From positions 1 to 53,375 of the IMG/VR virus record IMGVR_UViG_3300048592_001369: a DNA stretch of 53,375 nt, one strand, 5' to 3'. Made by a program: the position numbers and the translations under genes. A model generated the notes under the pieces. That model was not told the DNA's origin. It searched no databases and saw only the letters and a list, made by a program, of their open reading frames with translations. Every line of letters starts with the position of its first letter. The stretch's first letter is position 1. Shown piece after piece: positions 7,685 through 13,625 of this stretch. Source of the DNA: a virus.

Positions 7685-8347
7685 ATGCGTGACGACGGCC
7701 TCATCGGGCGCGGTGTCTATGGCATCGGGGACGCCGCCCGGCTCGCGCAGATCCCACGGCAGCGCGTGGCGCGGTGGGCGACGGGTCTGGTGCGAGCGCG
7801 CCGGGTCGAGGCGCACGCCCTGGCACTCAATTTTCTCGACCTCATGGAGCTGCGCGCGGTGGAGCAGTTCCGGCGGGCCGGCGTGAGCCTGCAGGCCATT
7901 CGCCGAGCGCACGAGCGAGCGAGCGAGGTCGTGGGTCACGAGCATCCGTTTTCCACGCGCACGTTCAAGACCGACGGCCGCACGATTCTGATGGAGCTCG
8001 CGAAGGAGCAGGCGCGGCGGGAGGCGGCGTTACTCGACCTGCTGCGCCAGCAGCTCGTCTTCGGTCGCATCCTCGAGCCGTACCTGCGCGGCGTTGAGTT
8101 CGGCCGCGAGAAGCTGCCAGTCCGCTGGTGGCCGCTCGATCGCGCGGGCGGCATCGTGCTGGACCCCGAGCGCTGCTTCGGACAGCCGATCGTTGCGCGC
8201 GAGGGGATCCCTGCGGCCGTGCTGGCGGCCACAGCTCGCGCCGAAGGCGGCGATGCCGCCTCGATTCGCCGCGCTGCGCACTGGTACGGTGTGCCGCCGG
8301 CCGCAGTGCGATCCGCTCTTCGCTTCGAGGAATCGCTCGCCGCTTGA
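7685..8347 (+). CDS. DUF433-type antitoxin with MerR-like N-terminus
   Basis: A 220-residue protein. The N-terminal 80 residues form a MerR-like HTH (YGIGDAARLAQIPRQRVARW). The C-terminal 65 residues match DUF433: DPERCFGQPIVAREGIPAAV, then a second helix-turn-helix AASIRRAAHWYGVPPAAVRS. DUF433 proteins are antitoxins paired with DUF5615 PIN-like toxins. The downstream gene is such a toxin and overlaps by 4 bp. It probably neutralises the toxin and represses its own promoter. It is one of few plus-strand genes in a leftward operon, which marks it as an independent cassette. Confidence 0.8.
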   Translation: MRDDGLIGRGVYGIGDAARLAQIPRQRVARWATGLVRARRVEAHALALNFLDLMELRAVEQFRRAGVSLQAIRRAHERASEVVGHEHPFSTRTFKTDGRTILMELAKEQARREAALLDLLRQQLVFGRILEPYLRGVEFGREKLPVRWWPLDRAGGIVLDPERCFGQPIVAREGIPAAVLAATARAEGGDAASIRRAAHWYGVPPAAVRSALRFEESLAA

Positions 8348-8742
8348 AGTTCTTCGTCGACGCATGCATCTCGCCAAAGCTCGCCCGTGCGATTAAGGCG
8401 CTCGACGACTCCGACGAAATCGTGCATCTGCACGATCGATTCCCGCAGGGCACGACGGACGCGCGCTGGCTCGGCGAGCTCGGGCGCGAGCGCGATTGGG
8501 TGGTCGTGTCGGCGGACCCGCGGATCTCGCGAGGGAGCGCCGAGCGCGCCGCATGGAAGGACGCTGGGCTCACGGCCTTCTTCTTCGCGAGCGGGTTCAC
8601 AAACATGAAGATCTGGAAGCAGGCGGAGACCCTGGTGAGATGCTGGCCGCTGATGAGAGCCCAGGCCCGCCTCGCAGCGCCGGGCTCCGGCTTCCTCGTG
8701 CCGATCCAGGGCAACAAGCTGAAGCCGATCATCGGCCCGTAG
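8344..8742 (+). CDS. DUF5615 PIN-like toxin
   Basis: A 132-residue protein opening LKFFVDACISPKLARAIKAL, the typical start of DUF5615 PIN-like nucleases with an acidic residue at position 6, followed by TTDARWLGELGRERDWVVVS and SADPRIS. PIN-like toxins cleave RNA with a metal ion held by acidic residues. The start is TTG 8344, which overlaps the antitoxin stop as TTGA; GAGGAA lies upstream. With the antitoxin it forms a complete two-gene module. The C-terminal tail (KLKPIIGP) is intact. Confidence 0.8.
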   Translation: MKFFVDACISPKLARAIKALDDSDEIVHLHDRFPQGTTDARWLGELGRERDWVVVSADPRISRGSAERAAWKDAGLTAFFFASGFTNMKIWKQAETLVRCWPLMRAQARLAAPGSGFLVPIQGNKLKPIIGP

Positions 8743-8847
8743 GATGAGAGCGCCCCTCGCATGGAAGTGCTCGCCGCCGGCGCCGATCTGGATATCCATG
8801 ATCAGCGCCGTCAACAGGGCCTCGTCGAGACGGGTGTCGCCGGTCAT
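8743..8847 (-). pseudogene. 5' fragment of an early gene cut by the toxin-antitoxin cassette
   Basis: ATG 8847 overlaps the preceding stop as ATGA, as in the rest of the operon. It starts MTGDTRLDEALLTALIMDIQ and keeps a strong coding signature for about 36 codons, up to the end of the plus-strand toxin at 8742. Beyond that the frame is only antisense to the toxin. It looks like the head of the gene whose tail is at 7421-7606. The product cannot be named. Confidence 0.45.
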
Positions 8848-9206
8848 CGCACGATCCACGCGATCACGTGCGCTGCGAAGTAGACCCAGGCGGCGGCCAA
8901 GAAGGCGCGCGTGCCCCAGTGCGCGCGCGGGGCCCGGTAGGGCCCCTCGAGCTGCGCGATCCGCAGCACGCGGCGGGGCGCGAGGAGCACGGCCGCCGGC
9001 GTCGAGGCCGGGTCGGAGGTGGTGCCCGCGCCGAGACTCGACGGGGTGCAGAAGGGCGCCTCGAGGCCCTCGCCGTCGGAGGTGAGCGTCGGAGCGGCCT
9101 CGGCCGCGGGCGAGCGTCGTTCGTCCGGTACGTCGAACTCGATCGTGAGCGGGTGCTCGGCCTCGATCCTCGCGATCTCGTCGGCGGTGAGCTCCGGGAG
9201 CGTCAT
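8844..9206 (-). CDS. C-terminally membrane-anchored hypothetical protein
   Basis: A 120-residue protein starting MTLPELTADEIARIEAEHPL at ATG 9206, with GGAGG eight bases upstream. A low-complexity Ala/Ser/Pro middle (60-80) leads to a single C-terminal helix, AFLAAAWVYFAAHVIAWIV. This is the layout of a tail-anchored inner-membrane protein. Both ends overlap neighbours by 4 bp. No family is recognised. Confidence 0.6.
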   Translation of the reverse strand: MTLPELTADEIARIEAEHPLTIEFDVPDERRSPAAEAAPTLTSDGEGLEAPFCTPSSLGAGTTSDPASTPAAVLLAPRRVLRIAQLEGPYRAPRAHWGTRAFLAAAWVYFAAHVIAWIVR

Positions 9207-9514
9207 GGCATCCTCCGCATGAGCACCGTGCAATGCGACGGCAGCACCGTCCGCGCGTACGCGGCGCCGCGCACGGCGACGGAAACGAGGACGGCAGGCT
9301 CGCCGTGGCGGACGCCTGCCTTGATCGCGGTCACCTCGCCGCAGAAGCTCTCCTGCCTCCCGGGCAGGAGCGCATGGCTGCGGTCGACGCGCACGCGTGC
9401 ACCGACATGGAGGCGGCACCCCGCGCGGTCGTAGACCTCGGGGTACGTCCGGGCGCAGGGCGGTTCGGCCGGCCCGCGCTTCGCCGGACGGGTGATGCGC
9501 CCGCCCGGCGTCAC
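9203..9514 (-). CDS. Hypothetical early protein, beta-rich
   Basis: A 103-residue basic protein starting at GTG 9514, with GAGG upstream. The middle (LHVGARVRVDRSHALLPGR, then GEVTAIKAGV) resembles a small SH3/KOW-like barrel seen in some RNA- or DNA-binding proteins, but this is only a visual impression. Its stop overlaps the next start as ATGA. Function unknown. Confidence 0.5.
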   Translation of the reverse strand: MTPGGRITRPAKRGPAEPPCARTYPEVYDRAGCRLHVGARVRVDRSHALLPGRQESFCGEVTAIKAGVRHGEPAVLVSVAVRGAAYARTVLPSHCTVLMRRMP

Positions 9515-9634
9515 CGGAGAGCCTCGACGATCGCGCGGTGGTGTAGACTGGCCGCGACGAGAAGTGGCGACAGCCCGCAGGCACGGGCTGCCGCCTTGTC
9601 CCCCTGCCCGTCCAAGGCAGACAGGAGGAGCACA
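9511..9634 (-). pseudogene. 3' fragment of an early gene next to the membrane-protein cassette
   Basis: A minus-strand frame ending TGA at 9511 overlaps the next start as GTGA. Its last 40 codons (from GTG about 9633) read as a helical, HTH-like segment: DKAAARACGLSPLLVAASLH. The same frame is open all the way to GTG 10425, but its middle is antisense to the plus-strand membrane gene. I interpret the two ends as one gene split by a cassette. A free-standing 40-residue ORF is also possible. Confidence 0.35.
9571..9590. other. Perfect 7-bp hairpin in the leader of the membrane-protein cassette
   Basis: CAGCCCG at 9571-9577 pairs with CGGGCTG at 9584-9590 around a 6-base loop. It lies 45 bases upstream of the first plus-strand start. 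There is no T-run, so it is more likely a leader structure or binding site than a terminator. Confidence 0.4.
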
Positions 9635-9781
9635 TTGGAGACGACATGGCGTGCAGGTTCGAAGGAGCCGAAGCCGGCGGCACCGCCGCCGAAACCGAAG
9701 CCGGAGCCGGAGACGCGGGAGGAACCCCCGCTGCCGCAGGCTCCGCCCCCGCCGAGGCCGAAGCCGCCCAGCGGCAGGTAG
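9635..9781 (+). CDS. Proline-rich leader ORF overlapping the membrane-protein gene
   Basis: A 48-codon frame from TTG 9635 with GGAGG seven bases upstream. It encodes a proline/lysine/glutamate-rich chain (for example PAAPPPKPKPEPETREEPP) and ends in TAG at 9779-9781. Third positions are almost all G or C, better than in the overlapping frame of the next gene. Either it is a separate small protein, or it is the true N-terminus of the downstream two-TM protein joined by a -1 frame change. Confidence 0.4.
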   Translation: METTWRAGSKEPKPAAPPPKPKPEPETREEPPLPQAPPPPRPKPPSGR

Positions 9782-10275
9782 ACGACTGCTGCACGGACGC
9801 CGAGCGGAGCGCGATCTACCACAAAGCGCGCGAGGGCTTCCTCGACGCGTGCCACCGCGCGACGATGTTCCTCGTGATCCTCTCGAGCAGCGCGGCCGTC
9901 GCGACCGCAGCGCCGGAGGGAGGCACCGCGGCGCGAGCCTTGCTCCTTGCGCCGGCGATCCTCGGTGCGCTCGACATGACCCTCGCCTTCGGCGTCCGCG
10001 CGCGCGAGCACGCGATCCTCGCGCGGCGCTTCCTCGAGCTCGCGGCCGAGTGCACGGCGCCCGATGCCGATGGCACCGCCCTGCGGGCCGCCTTCTACCG
10101 GCTCTGCTCCGAGGAGCCGCCGACGTACCGCGCTCTCGATGCGCTCGCCCACAACCAGGTCTGCGACGCCCTTCGCCAGCCCGGCGAAAAGCTCCGAGTC
10201 GGCGCCTGCGCGCGGTGCCTCCGCCACCTCGTCCGCTTCTCGTCGCGCGAGTTCAGAGCCACCGCAGGCGGCTGA
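9646..10275 (+). CDS. Two-TM membrane protein, SLATT-like
   Basis: From ATG 9646 (GGAG five bases upstream) this gives 209 residues. The first 45 are Ala/Gly-rich and may not be authentic. The body begins near DAERSAIYHKAREGFLDACH. Two hydrophobic helices follow, ATMFLVILSSSAAVATAA and ALLLAPAILGALDMTLAFGV, then a cytosolic helical region with PPTYRALDALAHNQVCDALR. This layout resembles SLATT-type and related phage membrane proteins. SLATT domains are proposed pore-forming effectors in conflict systems. No nucleotide-sensing partner is adjacent. It is convergent with the leftward operon and probably a lysogenic accessory gene. Confidence 0.6.
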   Translation: MACRFEGAEAGGTAAETEAGAGDAGGTPAAAGSAPAEAEAAQRQVDDCCTDAERSAIYHKAREGFLDACHRATMFLVILSSSAAVATAAPEGGTAARALLLAPAILGALDMTLAFGVRAREHAILARRFLELAAECTAPDADGTALRAAFYRLCSEEPPTYRALDALAHNQVCDALRQPGEKLRVGACARCLRHLVRFSSREFRATAGG

Positions 10276-10425
10276 GGGCGACTGGGCCGCGGGCGGATGG
10301 CCAGAGAGTTCGACCTCCCCGTCCGGGCGGCGCACCTCGAGCCCCGCAGCCGGCGAGCACGGGTCGACGACCGAGTGCACGGCCACTGCCAGGGCTGTCG
10401 CGAAGCTGGAGGGGCGAGCGGGCAC
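10276..10425 (-). pseudogene. First gene of the leftward operon, apparently truncated
   Basis: GTG 10425 has GGAGG four bases upstream and lies directly downstream of the strong leftward promoter, so it is the first translated start of the operon. It opens VPARPSSFATALAVAVHSVV and keeps a coding signature for about 50 codons to the end of the plus-strand membrane gene. The frame then continues open but antisense to that gene, down to 9511. A short intact protein is possible only if translation stops at 9511. Confidence 0.4.
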
Positions 10426-10439
10426 TGGGCCTCCGGCCG

Positions 10440-10491
10440 TAAACGTTACGTTTATAGCCGGAGTAATGGGTTGGTGTCAACGTGTCGTTGA
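10440..10491 (-). promoter_or_regulatory. Leftward early promoter with two operators
   Basis: Reading the minus strand, a near-consensus promoter is visible: -35 TTGACA (10480-10475), an 18-bp spacer, and -10 TATAAA (10456-10451). Two inverted repeats of the same design overlap these boxes: TAAACG-TTA-CGTTTA at 10440-10454 over the -10, and TCAACG-TGT-CGTTGA at 10477-10491 over the -35. Their centres are 37 bp apart. A dimeric repressor binding both would block the promoter, like lambda OL/PL. The ribosome-binding site and GTG 10425 follow. Confidence 0.8.
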
Positions 10492-10493
10492 TA

Positions 10494-11330
10494 TCACCTG
10501 GGCGCGCGGCGCTTCGCTCGGTCCGGAAGGGCTAGGGTCCACCACTCCTCGGAGACGATGCTGATAGGGGCTCCTTGGTTTCTCAGAGCCACACCGGCCT
10601 CGATCTTCCTGCCGAAGACCCCATGCACCCAGGACTCGCTCGCGATGGCGCCAACCACCAAGACGCTCGTCTTGCGCGAGACCGACGACGCAACCCGCGC
10701 TCCGGCCGCCCTCGTCGCGGCTTCGCAAGCCGATCGATCGCCGAAGATGAACTCGCCAGTCAGGACATAGACCCGCTCGGGAAATACGAGGGGAGGAGGC
10801 GGGTCGCAAAGGGGCAATGCGATGGACCTGGCCCGGCCGCCAGGAGTCGGGGGGTGACCTCCTGTGAGGCCGCCGAGGAGATCCAGCAGGCTCCGCCGTT
10901 CGCCGGCGTCGATTGTGCCGTCCTGAAAGATGGCCTCAAGCCTCTCCGCGAGCGTGCTTGCCGGCCAATGATCGGCGATATCCGGGTTGCCTCGCAGCCA
11001 CGCGCGCAAGGCTTGGGCTTCGAGATCGTGCAGGATGCCGTCCGCAACGAGGCCGCGGCATATTCCCAGCAGCTCGTGCAGGCAGCGGTCCATTCGGCGA
11101 CGAGAGAGCCATACCTCGGCTCCTGGATCGATCGCCGGCTTGGTGGACTGATGGGGCAGCGGCGCGACGCCTTCGCGTGCGAGCGCCTCGCTTGCTGCCT
11201 GCCATGCCGGCATCCCGTCGGTCCACACGTAACAGTCGCCCAGGGAAAGCACTCGCTCGAGCTGCGCATCGGAGACGGGCCCGTGGATCTGATTGAGCGG
11301 GTCGAGGTAGTGCCAAGCTCTCGCCTTCAT
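10494..11330 (-). CDS. GYF_2-BRCT fusion protein
   Basis: A 278-residue protein. The N-terminus (WHYLDPLNQIHGPVSDAQLE, then CYVWTDGMPAW) matches the GYF_2/DUF4339 module. The middle (80-165) is helical with SRRRMDRCLHELLGICRGLV. The C-terminus (about 188-270) is a BRCT domain of the DNA-ligase type: VYVLTGEFIFGDRSACEAAT, then GARVASSVSRKTSVLVVG and a final SEEWW. BRCT domains bind phosphoproteins or DNA ends. ATG 11330 is clear. The gene lies just downstream of the repressor and ends 3 bp before the OL-like operators, the place lambda uses for rexAB. An exclusion or DNA-damage-sensing role is only inferred. Confidence 0.8.
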   Translation of the reverse strand: MKARAWHYLDPLNQIHGPVSDAQLERVLSLGDCYVWTDGMPAWQAASEALAREGVAPLPHQSTKPAIDPGAEVWLSRRRMDRCLHELLGICRGLVADGILHDLEAQALRAWLRGNPDIADHWPASTLAERLEAIFQDGTIDAGERRSLLDLLGGLTGGHPPTPGGRARSIALPLCDPPPPLVFPERVYVLTGEFIFGDRSACEAATRAAGARVASSVSRKTSVLVVGAIASESWVHGVFGRKIEAGVALRNQGAPISIVSEEWWTLALPDRAKRRAPR

Positions 11331-11335
11331 TGCAG

Positions 11336-11797
11336 TTACACCCCTCTGATCACGGTCTCTGGGGCGCCTTTTCGGCGCCGCGCGATCTCCGGGCGGCTCG
11401 CTCTAGCCTCCACCCCAGCGGCCAACGCGGCAAGGAAGGGGAGGAGCGCGTTCACAACCGAGGCGAGGAGGTCGTATCCCGGCGTCCCTGGTTCGTACCA
11501 TGTGCCGGAGATCATGATCGCGAGGCGGTGGGGAGCCTCAATAACGGTGAAGGAGCGGCCTACCGCGCTCTCGAGCCTGCGAGCAATCTTGGCGTCGGGA
11601 TCTTTTCCCCCCGAGACATAGTTCCAGACGGATTGCGGGGTGATACCGAGTGCGGCGGCCATCGCGTCCCGGCTGCCGCCGAAGTGTCGCTCCAGGGCGA
11701 TCTTCATCGCCTGCTGGTTCAGCGTTAGACGCGGTCGGTCCTTCGCCGTGTGCTTACGGCGCTTTGCGACGCCAGGCTCAACGTGACGTGCGGGCAT
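11336..11797 (-). CDS. Phage repressor, Cro/CI-type HTH
   Basis: A 153-residue protein. The HTH is ALERHFGGSRDAMAAALGIT followed by PQSVWNYVSGGKDPDAKIAR. The C-terminal half includes a hydrophobic segment (LLASVVNALLPFLAALAAGV) that could mediate dimerisation. No LexA-type Ser-Lys protease signature is visible, so induction may not use RecA-dependent self-cleavage. ATG 11797 is chosen because a candidate promoter (TTGACG, TACGAT) would start transcription almost at this codon, as for lambda cI from PRM. A TTG at 11836 is the alternative. It lies between two sets of matching operators, which it probably binds. Confidence 0.75.
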   Translation of the reverse strand: MPARHVEPGVAKRRKHTAKDRPRLTLNQQAMKIALERHFGGSRDAMAAALGITPQSVWNYVSGGKDPDAKIARRLESAVGRSFTVIEAPHRLAIMISGTWYEPGTPGYDLLASVVNALLPFLAALAAGVEARASRPEIARRRKGAPETVIRGV

Positions 11798-11804
11798 CTC
11801 CCCA

Positions 11805-11886
11805 ATCGTAGGGGTGGGAGGTTGGTCGGGCGTCAACGGATCGTGTATTTCTGCTTGTGGCGTCGCGCGCGCGGTGGTAAACGTTT
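11805..11886. promoter_or_regulatory. Rightward control region with operators and two promoters
   Basis: Two degenerate copies of the operator seen at 10440-10491 occur here: TCAACG-GAT-CGTGTA at 11833-11847 and TAAACG-TTT-CGTGGA at 11878-11892. On the minus strand TTGACG (11836-11831) and TACGAT (11810-11805), 20 bp apart, may form the repressor promoter. On the plus strand TTGTGG (11855-11860), a 17-bp spacer and TAAACG (11878-11883) preceded by TG may form the rightward promoter, with transcription starting near the Cro-like ATG 11892. The layout resembles lambda OR. Confidence 0.6.
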
Positions 11887-11891
11887 CGTGG

Positions 11892-12293
11892 ATGACCGGC
11901 CGAGATCTACTCGAAATGTGGGTGTCAGGTCACCCGTCCCAGCGGGCTGCCGCACGTGCGCTTTCGGTAAGCCCTCAATGGCTCAGCCAATGGCTTGCCG
12001 ACCCACTGCGCGGGATCGAAAAGTTCGCAGCACGGCGGATCTCACGCAGGACGGGGATCCCTCTTGCAGCTCTCCTCTTCAAGAACGAGTCCGCGGCGAA
12101 GCTGGAGCGAGAGGCGCGCACCGCGAAGCGTTCGGCAGCCCCCCTCGCACGAGGGGGAGAAGCGGCAGCGTGTCGGCAATTGAGCCCCAAGGCTGTGCCC
12201 TCGATTTGCGGGGTGGGCCTCACAGCTCCGAGTACTTCGCCACGCACGACTCCTCCGCGCGTGGGCTGCCGTCCTTCGGCATCTCGCAGATGA
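11892..12293 (+). CDS. Cro-like HTH protein
   Basis: A 133-residue protein starting MTGRDLLEMWVSGHPSQRAA. The HTH is AAARALSVSPQWLSQWLADP, with IPLAALLFKN after it. It is divergent from the repressor and is the first gene of the rightward operon, the usual place of cro. The start has almost no leader. The last 40 codons have weaker third-position bias and overlap the antisense lipoprotein gene by 74 bp, so the native C-terminus could be disturbed. A role as second repressor is inferred from HTH and position. Confidence 0.6.
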   Translation: MTGRDLLEMWVSGHPSQRAAARALSVSPQWLSQWLADPLRGIEKFAARRISRRTGIPLAALLFKNESAAKLEREARTAKRSAAPLARGGEAAACRQLSPKAVPSICGVGLTAPSTSPRTTPPRVGCRPSASRR

Positions 12294-12576
12294 CGACGAT
12301 GGTCCAGCCGATCGAAATCGGGGCGACGATGCCCCCCGAGGCGAGATGCCAGGTCTCGCTGGATCCGCGGTTCCAGGTGCAGACCTGCTTGTCTTCCCCC
12401 GCAGGAACGCAAGAGGTCGGTCCGGTTTGGAGCAAGGCGCTGATCTCCATGATCGTCTTCGCGGATCGCAGCTTCGCGGCCAGCCTCAGATTGGTGTCGT
12501 CGATCCTGCGCTGCTGGACAGCGCAGCCACTGAGAAGGGCGAGGAGGGCGATCGAGGCGGTTTTCGTAGCCTTCAT
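12220..12576 (-). CDS. Small lipoprotein
   Basis: A 118-residue protein with a lipoprotein signal peptide: MKATKTASIALLALLSGCAV, lipobox LSGC with C18. The mature part has three further cysteines and a hydrophobic strand (GIVAPISIGWTIVVICEM). ATG 12576 has AAGGAG seven bases upstream. It is on the strand opposite to the rightward early genes, so it is probably expressed from the prophage as an accessory (lysogenic) gene. Possible roles include superinfection exclusion or surface change; none is shown. Confidence 0.65.
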   Translation of the reverse strand: MKATKTASIALLALLSGCAVQQRRIDDTNLRLAAKLRSAKTIMEISALLQTGPTSCVPAGEDKQVCTWNRGSSETWHLASGGIVAPISIGWTIVVICEMPKDGSPRAEESCVAKYSEL

Positions 12577-12620
12577 CAAGTTTCTCCTTCGGTTGGTGCC
12601 CGTCGACAAAGAGGCGCTTC

Positions 12621-12791
12621 ATGTGGCTGCGTGAGCTCGCAAAGCGCGTGCTGCGCGGCCTCCTCGCTCCGCTGATTCGTGAGATCGCGAGGGAGGAGAT
12701 CGGGCAACACTCGCGGAGGGAAGCGGCGGCGATCGCGCGGACAATCCGAGAGATCCCGGAAAAGCCATTGCCGAGGGAGCGACCGTGCTAG
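12621..12791 (+). CDS. 56-residue basic helical protein
   Basis: ATG 12621 with GAGG six bases upstream encodes MWLRELAKRVLRGLLAPLIR and then an Arg/Glu-rich helix, ending in TAG at 12789-12791. The N-terminal 22 residues are amphipathic and could associate with a membrane. It ends tail-to-tail with the minus-strand gene below, sharing bases 12788-12791. No family recognised. Confidence 0.5.
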   Translation: MWLRELAKRVLRGLLAPLIREIAREEIGQHSRREAAAIARTIREIPEKPLPRERPC

Positions 12792-13009
12792 CGCGGCGTG
12801 CGACCAATGGCTGCAACGATCGCGCGGGGAATCTCCTTTTCGGGATGGCCCTCGAGGCTCATCATCATCCGCACGAGGCGGTCGTTCACCCCTCGGATCA
12901 CGATCGGGTCCTCGATGCTGTCGAGGATGATGTTGATGACCGCGATCAGCGTCACGGTTGCCTGACCGACGGCGCCGCCGAGTGCGGTGACGATCTCTTC
13001 CGACCTCAT
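12788..13009 (-). CDS. Small membrane-associated protein
   Basis: A 73-residue protein from ATG 13009 with GGGAGGAA upstream. It carries one hydrophobic stretch (VGQATVTLIAVINIILDSIE) followed by a basic amphipathic tail. Convergent with the 56-residue gene. It may be a small inner-membrane protein. No family recognised. Confidence 0.5.
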   Translation of the reverse strand: MRSEEIVTALGGAVGQATVTLIAVINIILDSIEDPIVIRGVNDRLVRMMMSLEGHPEKEIPRAIVAAIGRTPR

Positions 13010-13112
13010 GGTCTTCCTCCCGGAGCCTCTCGGCTCCGCGCTGGTGGTGGTTGCACCCTCCAGTGTACGCCGGCGGGCTCCGGGGGATCACTTCGTCTCC
13101 TAGAGGGTGGTT

Positions 13113-13403
13113 ATGGAAGCTGACGCGAAGGTCACGATCAGCGCCGACGCCTCGCAGCTCGCGCCCGTGCTCGCCGAGTTGCGCGAGCTGGTCGAGCGGT
13201 CAACGGCGCGGGGTGAGCTTGCGCCGGCCGAACTCGACCTTCTCGATGAGCCGTCGCAGCTCGTCTGCTTTGACGTCGATGGAAGCGCCTCACCGGCAGG
13301 TGAGCTTCGAGTTCTGCTTCAGCCGACGGATCGGCTCCTCGAGCTCGTGGCCGCACTTCGGGCATGGGATCGGGATCGCTGCGGTGTCGAACATGACGTG
13401 TGA
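13113..13403 (+). CDS. Hypothetical early protein (5' half better supported)
   Basis: A 96-residue frame starting MEADAKVTISADASQLAPVL at ATG 13113 with GAGGGTGG upstream. The first 30 codons have strong third-position GC, then the bias drops where the frame becomes antisense to the zinc-ribbon gene at 13200-13394. The true product may therefore be shorter through a lost stop or frame change near 13200. Function unknown. Confidence 0.4.
   Translation: MEADAKVTISADASQLAPVLAELRELVERSTARGELAPAELDLLDEPSQLVCFDVDGSASPAGELRVLLQPTDRLLELVAALRAWDRDRCGVEHDV
13200..13394 (-). pseudogene. Zinc-ribbon protein gene with in-frame TGA at an expected cysteine
   Basis: ATG 13394 with GAGGAG upstream encodes MFDTAAIPIPCPKCGHELEE and LKQNSKLTCR, then TGA at 13292-13290, then GASIDVKADELRRLIEKVEF to a second TGA at 13202-13200. 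Codon bias is equally strong on both sides of the first TGA. In related small phage zinc ribbons the residue there is cysteine (a CxCG-type second knuckle). The simplest reading is a TGC-to-TGA nonsense change or sequence error. Readthrough or selenocysteine insertion is possible but unproven. Confidence 0.6.
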
Positions 13404-13580
13404 TCTCCTCGGGGTGCGGGGCTTCGGTGCTGTTCGCGACACCCGGCATGGTACGCCCTCCGCCCCGGGGAGATCCCGAGGATTTGCGCCGGCCCCGCGA
13501 GCCGTGGGGGGTGGTGAGCCTCCGTGCTGCTCGGAGGCCGATCTCGCGAGGCCGGCGCACCCTCTTTGTGCCGCGAGAGC

Positions 13581-13625
13581 ACCGTCAACAACGGTCAACA
13601 GTTCGCCGACCACCGTCAACAACGG
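13581..13625. repeat. Repeated GTCAACA elements upstream of an early gene
   Basis: The 14-mer ACCGTCAACAACGG occurs at 13581-13594 and 13612-13625, and an overlapping GGTCAACAG lies between them, giving three GTCAACA cores within 45 bp. Each 14-mer has CCGT/ACGG arms. The surrounding 13404-13659 has no convincing gene on either strand. These could be regulator sites for the gene at 13660, minus-strand promoter elements (they read TTGAC in reverse) or iterons. Confidence 0.5.

Noticed and set aside
7606-8730. GCCGATC at 7606 and 8724 as a target-site duplication around the toxin-antitoxin cassette
   Set aside because: Only 7 bp, in GC-rich DNA, and the second copy lies inside the toxin coding sequence, so chance is likely.
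11797-11836. TTG 11836 as start of the repressor
   Set aside because: No ribosome-binding site, and it would lie inside the operator and the -35 box. ATG 11797 fits the promoter position better, though it is not proven.
12140-12157. 7-bp GC hairpin as a terminator inside the Cro-like gene
   Set aside because: No T-run follows, and the stem lies within coding sequence.
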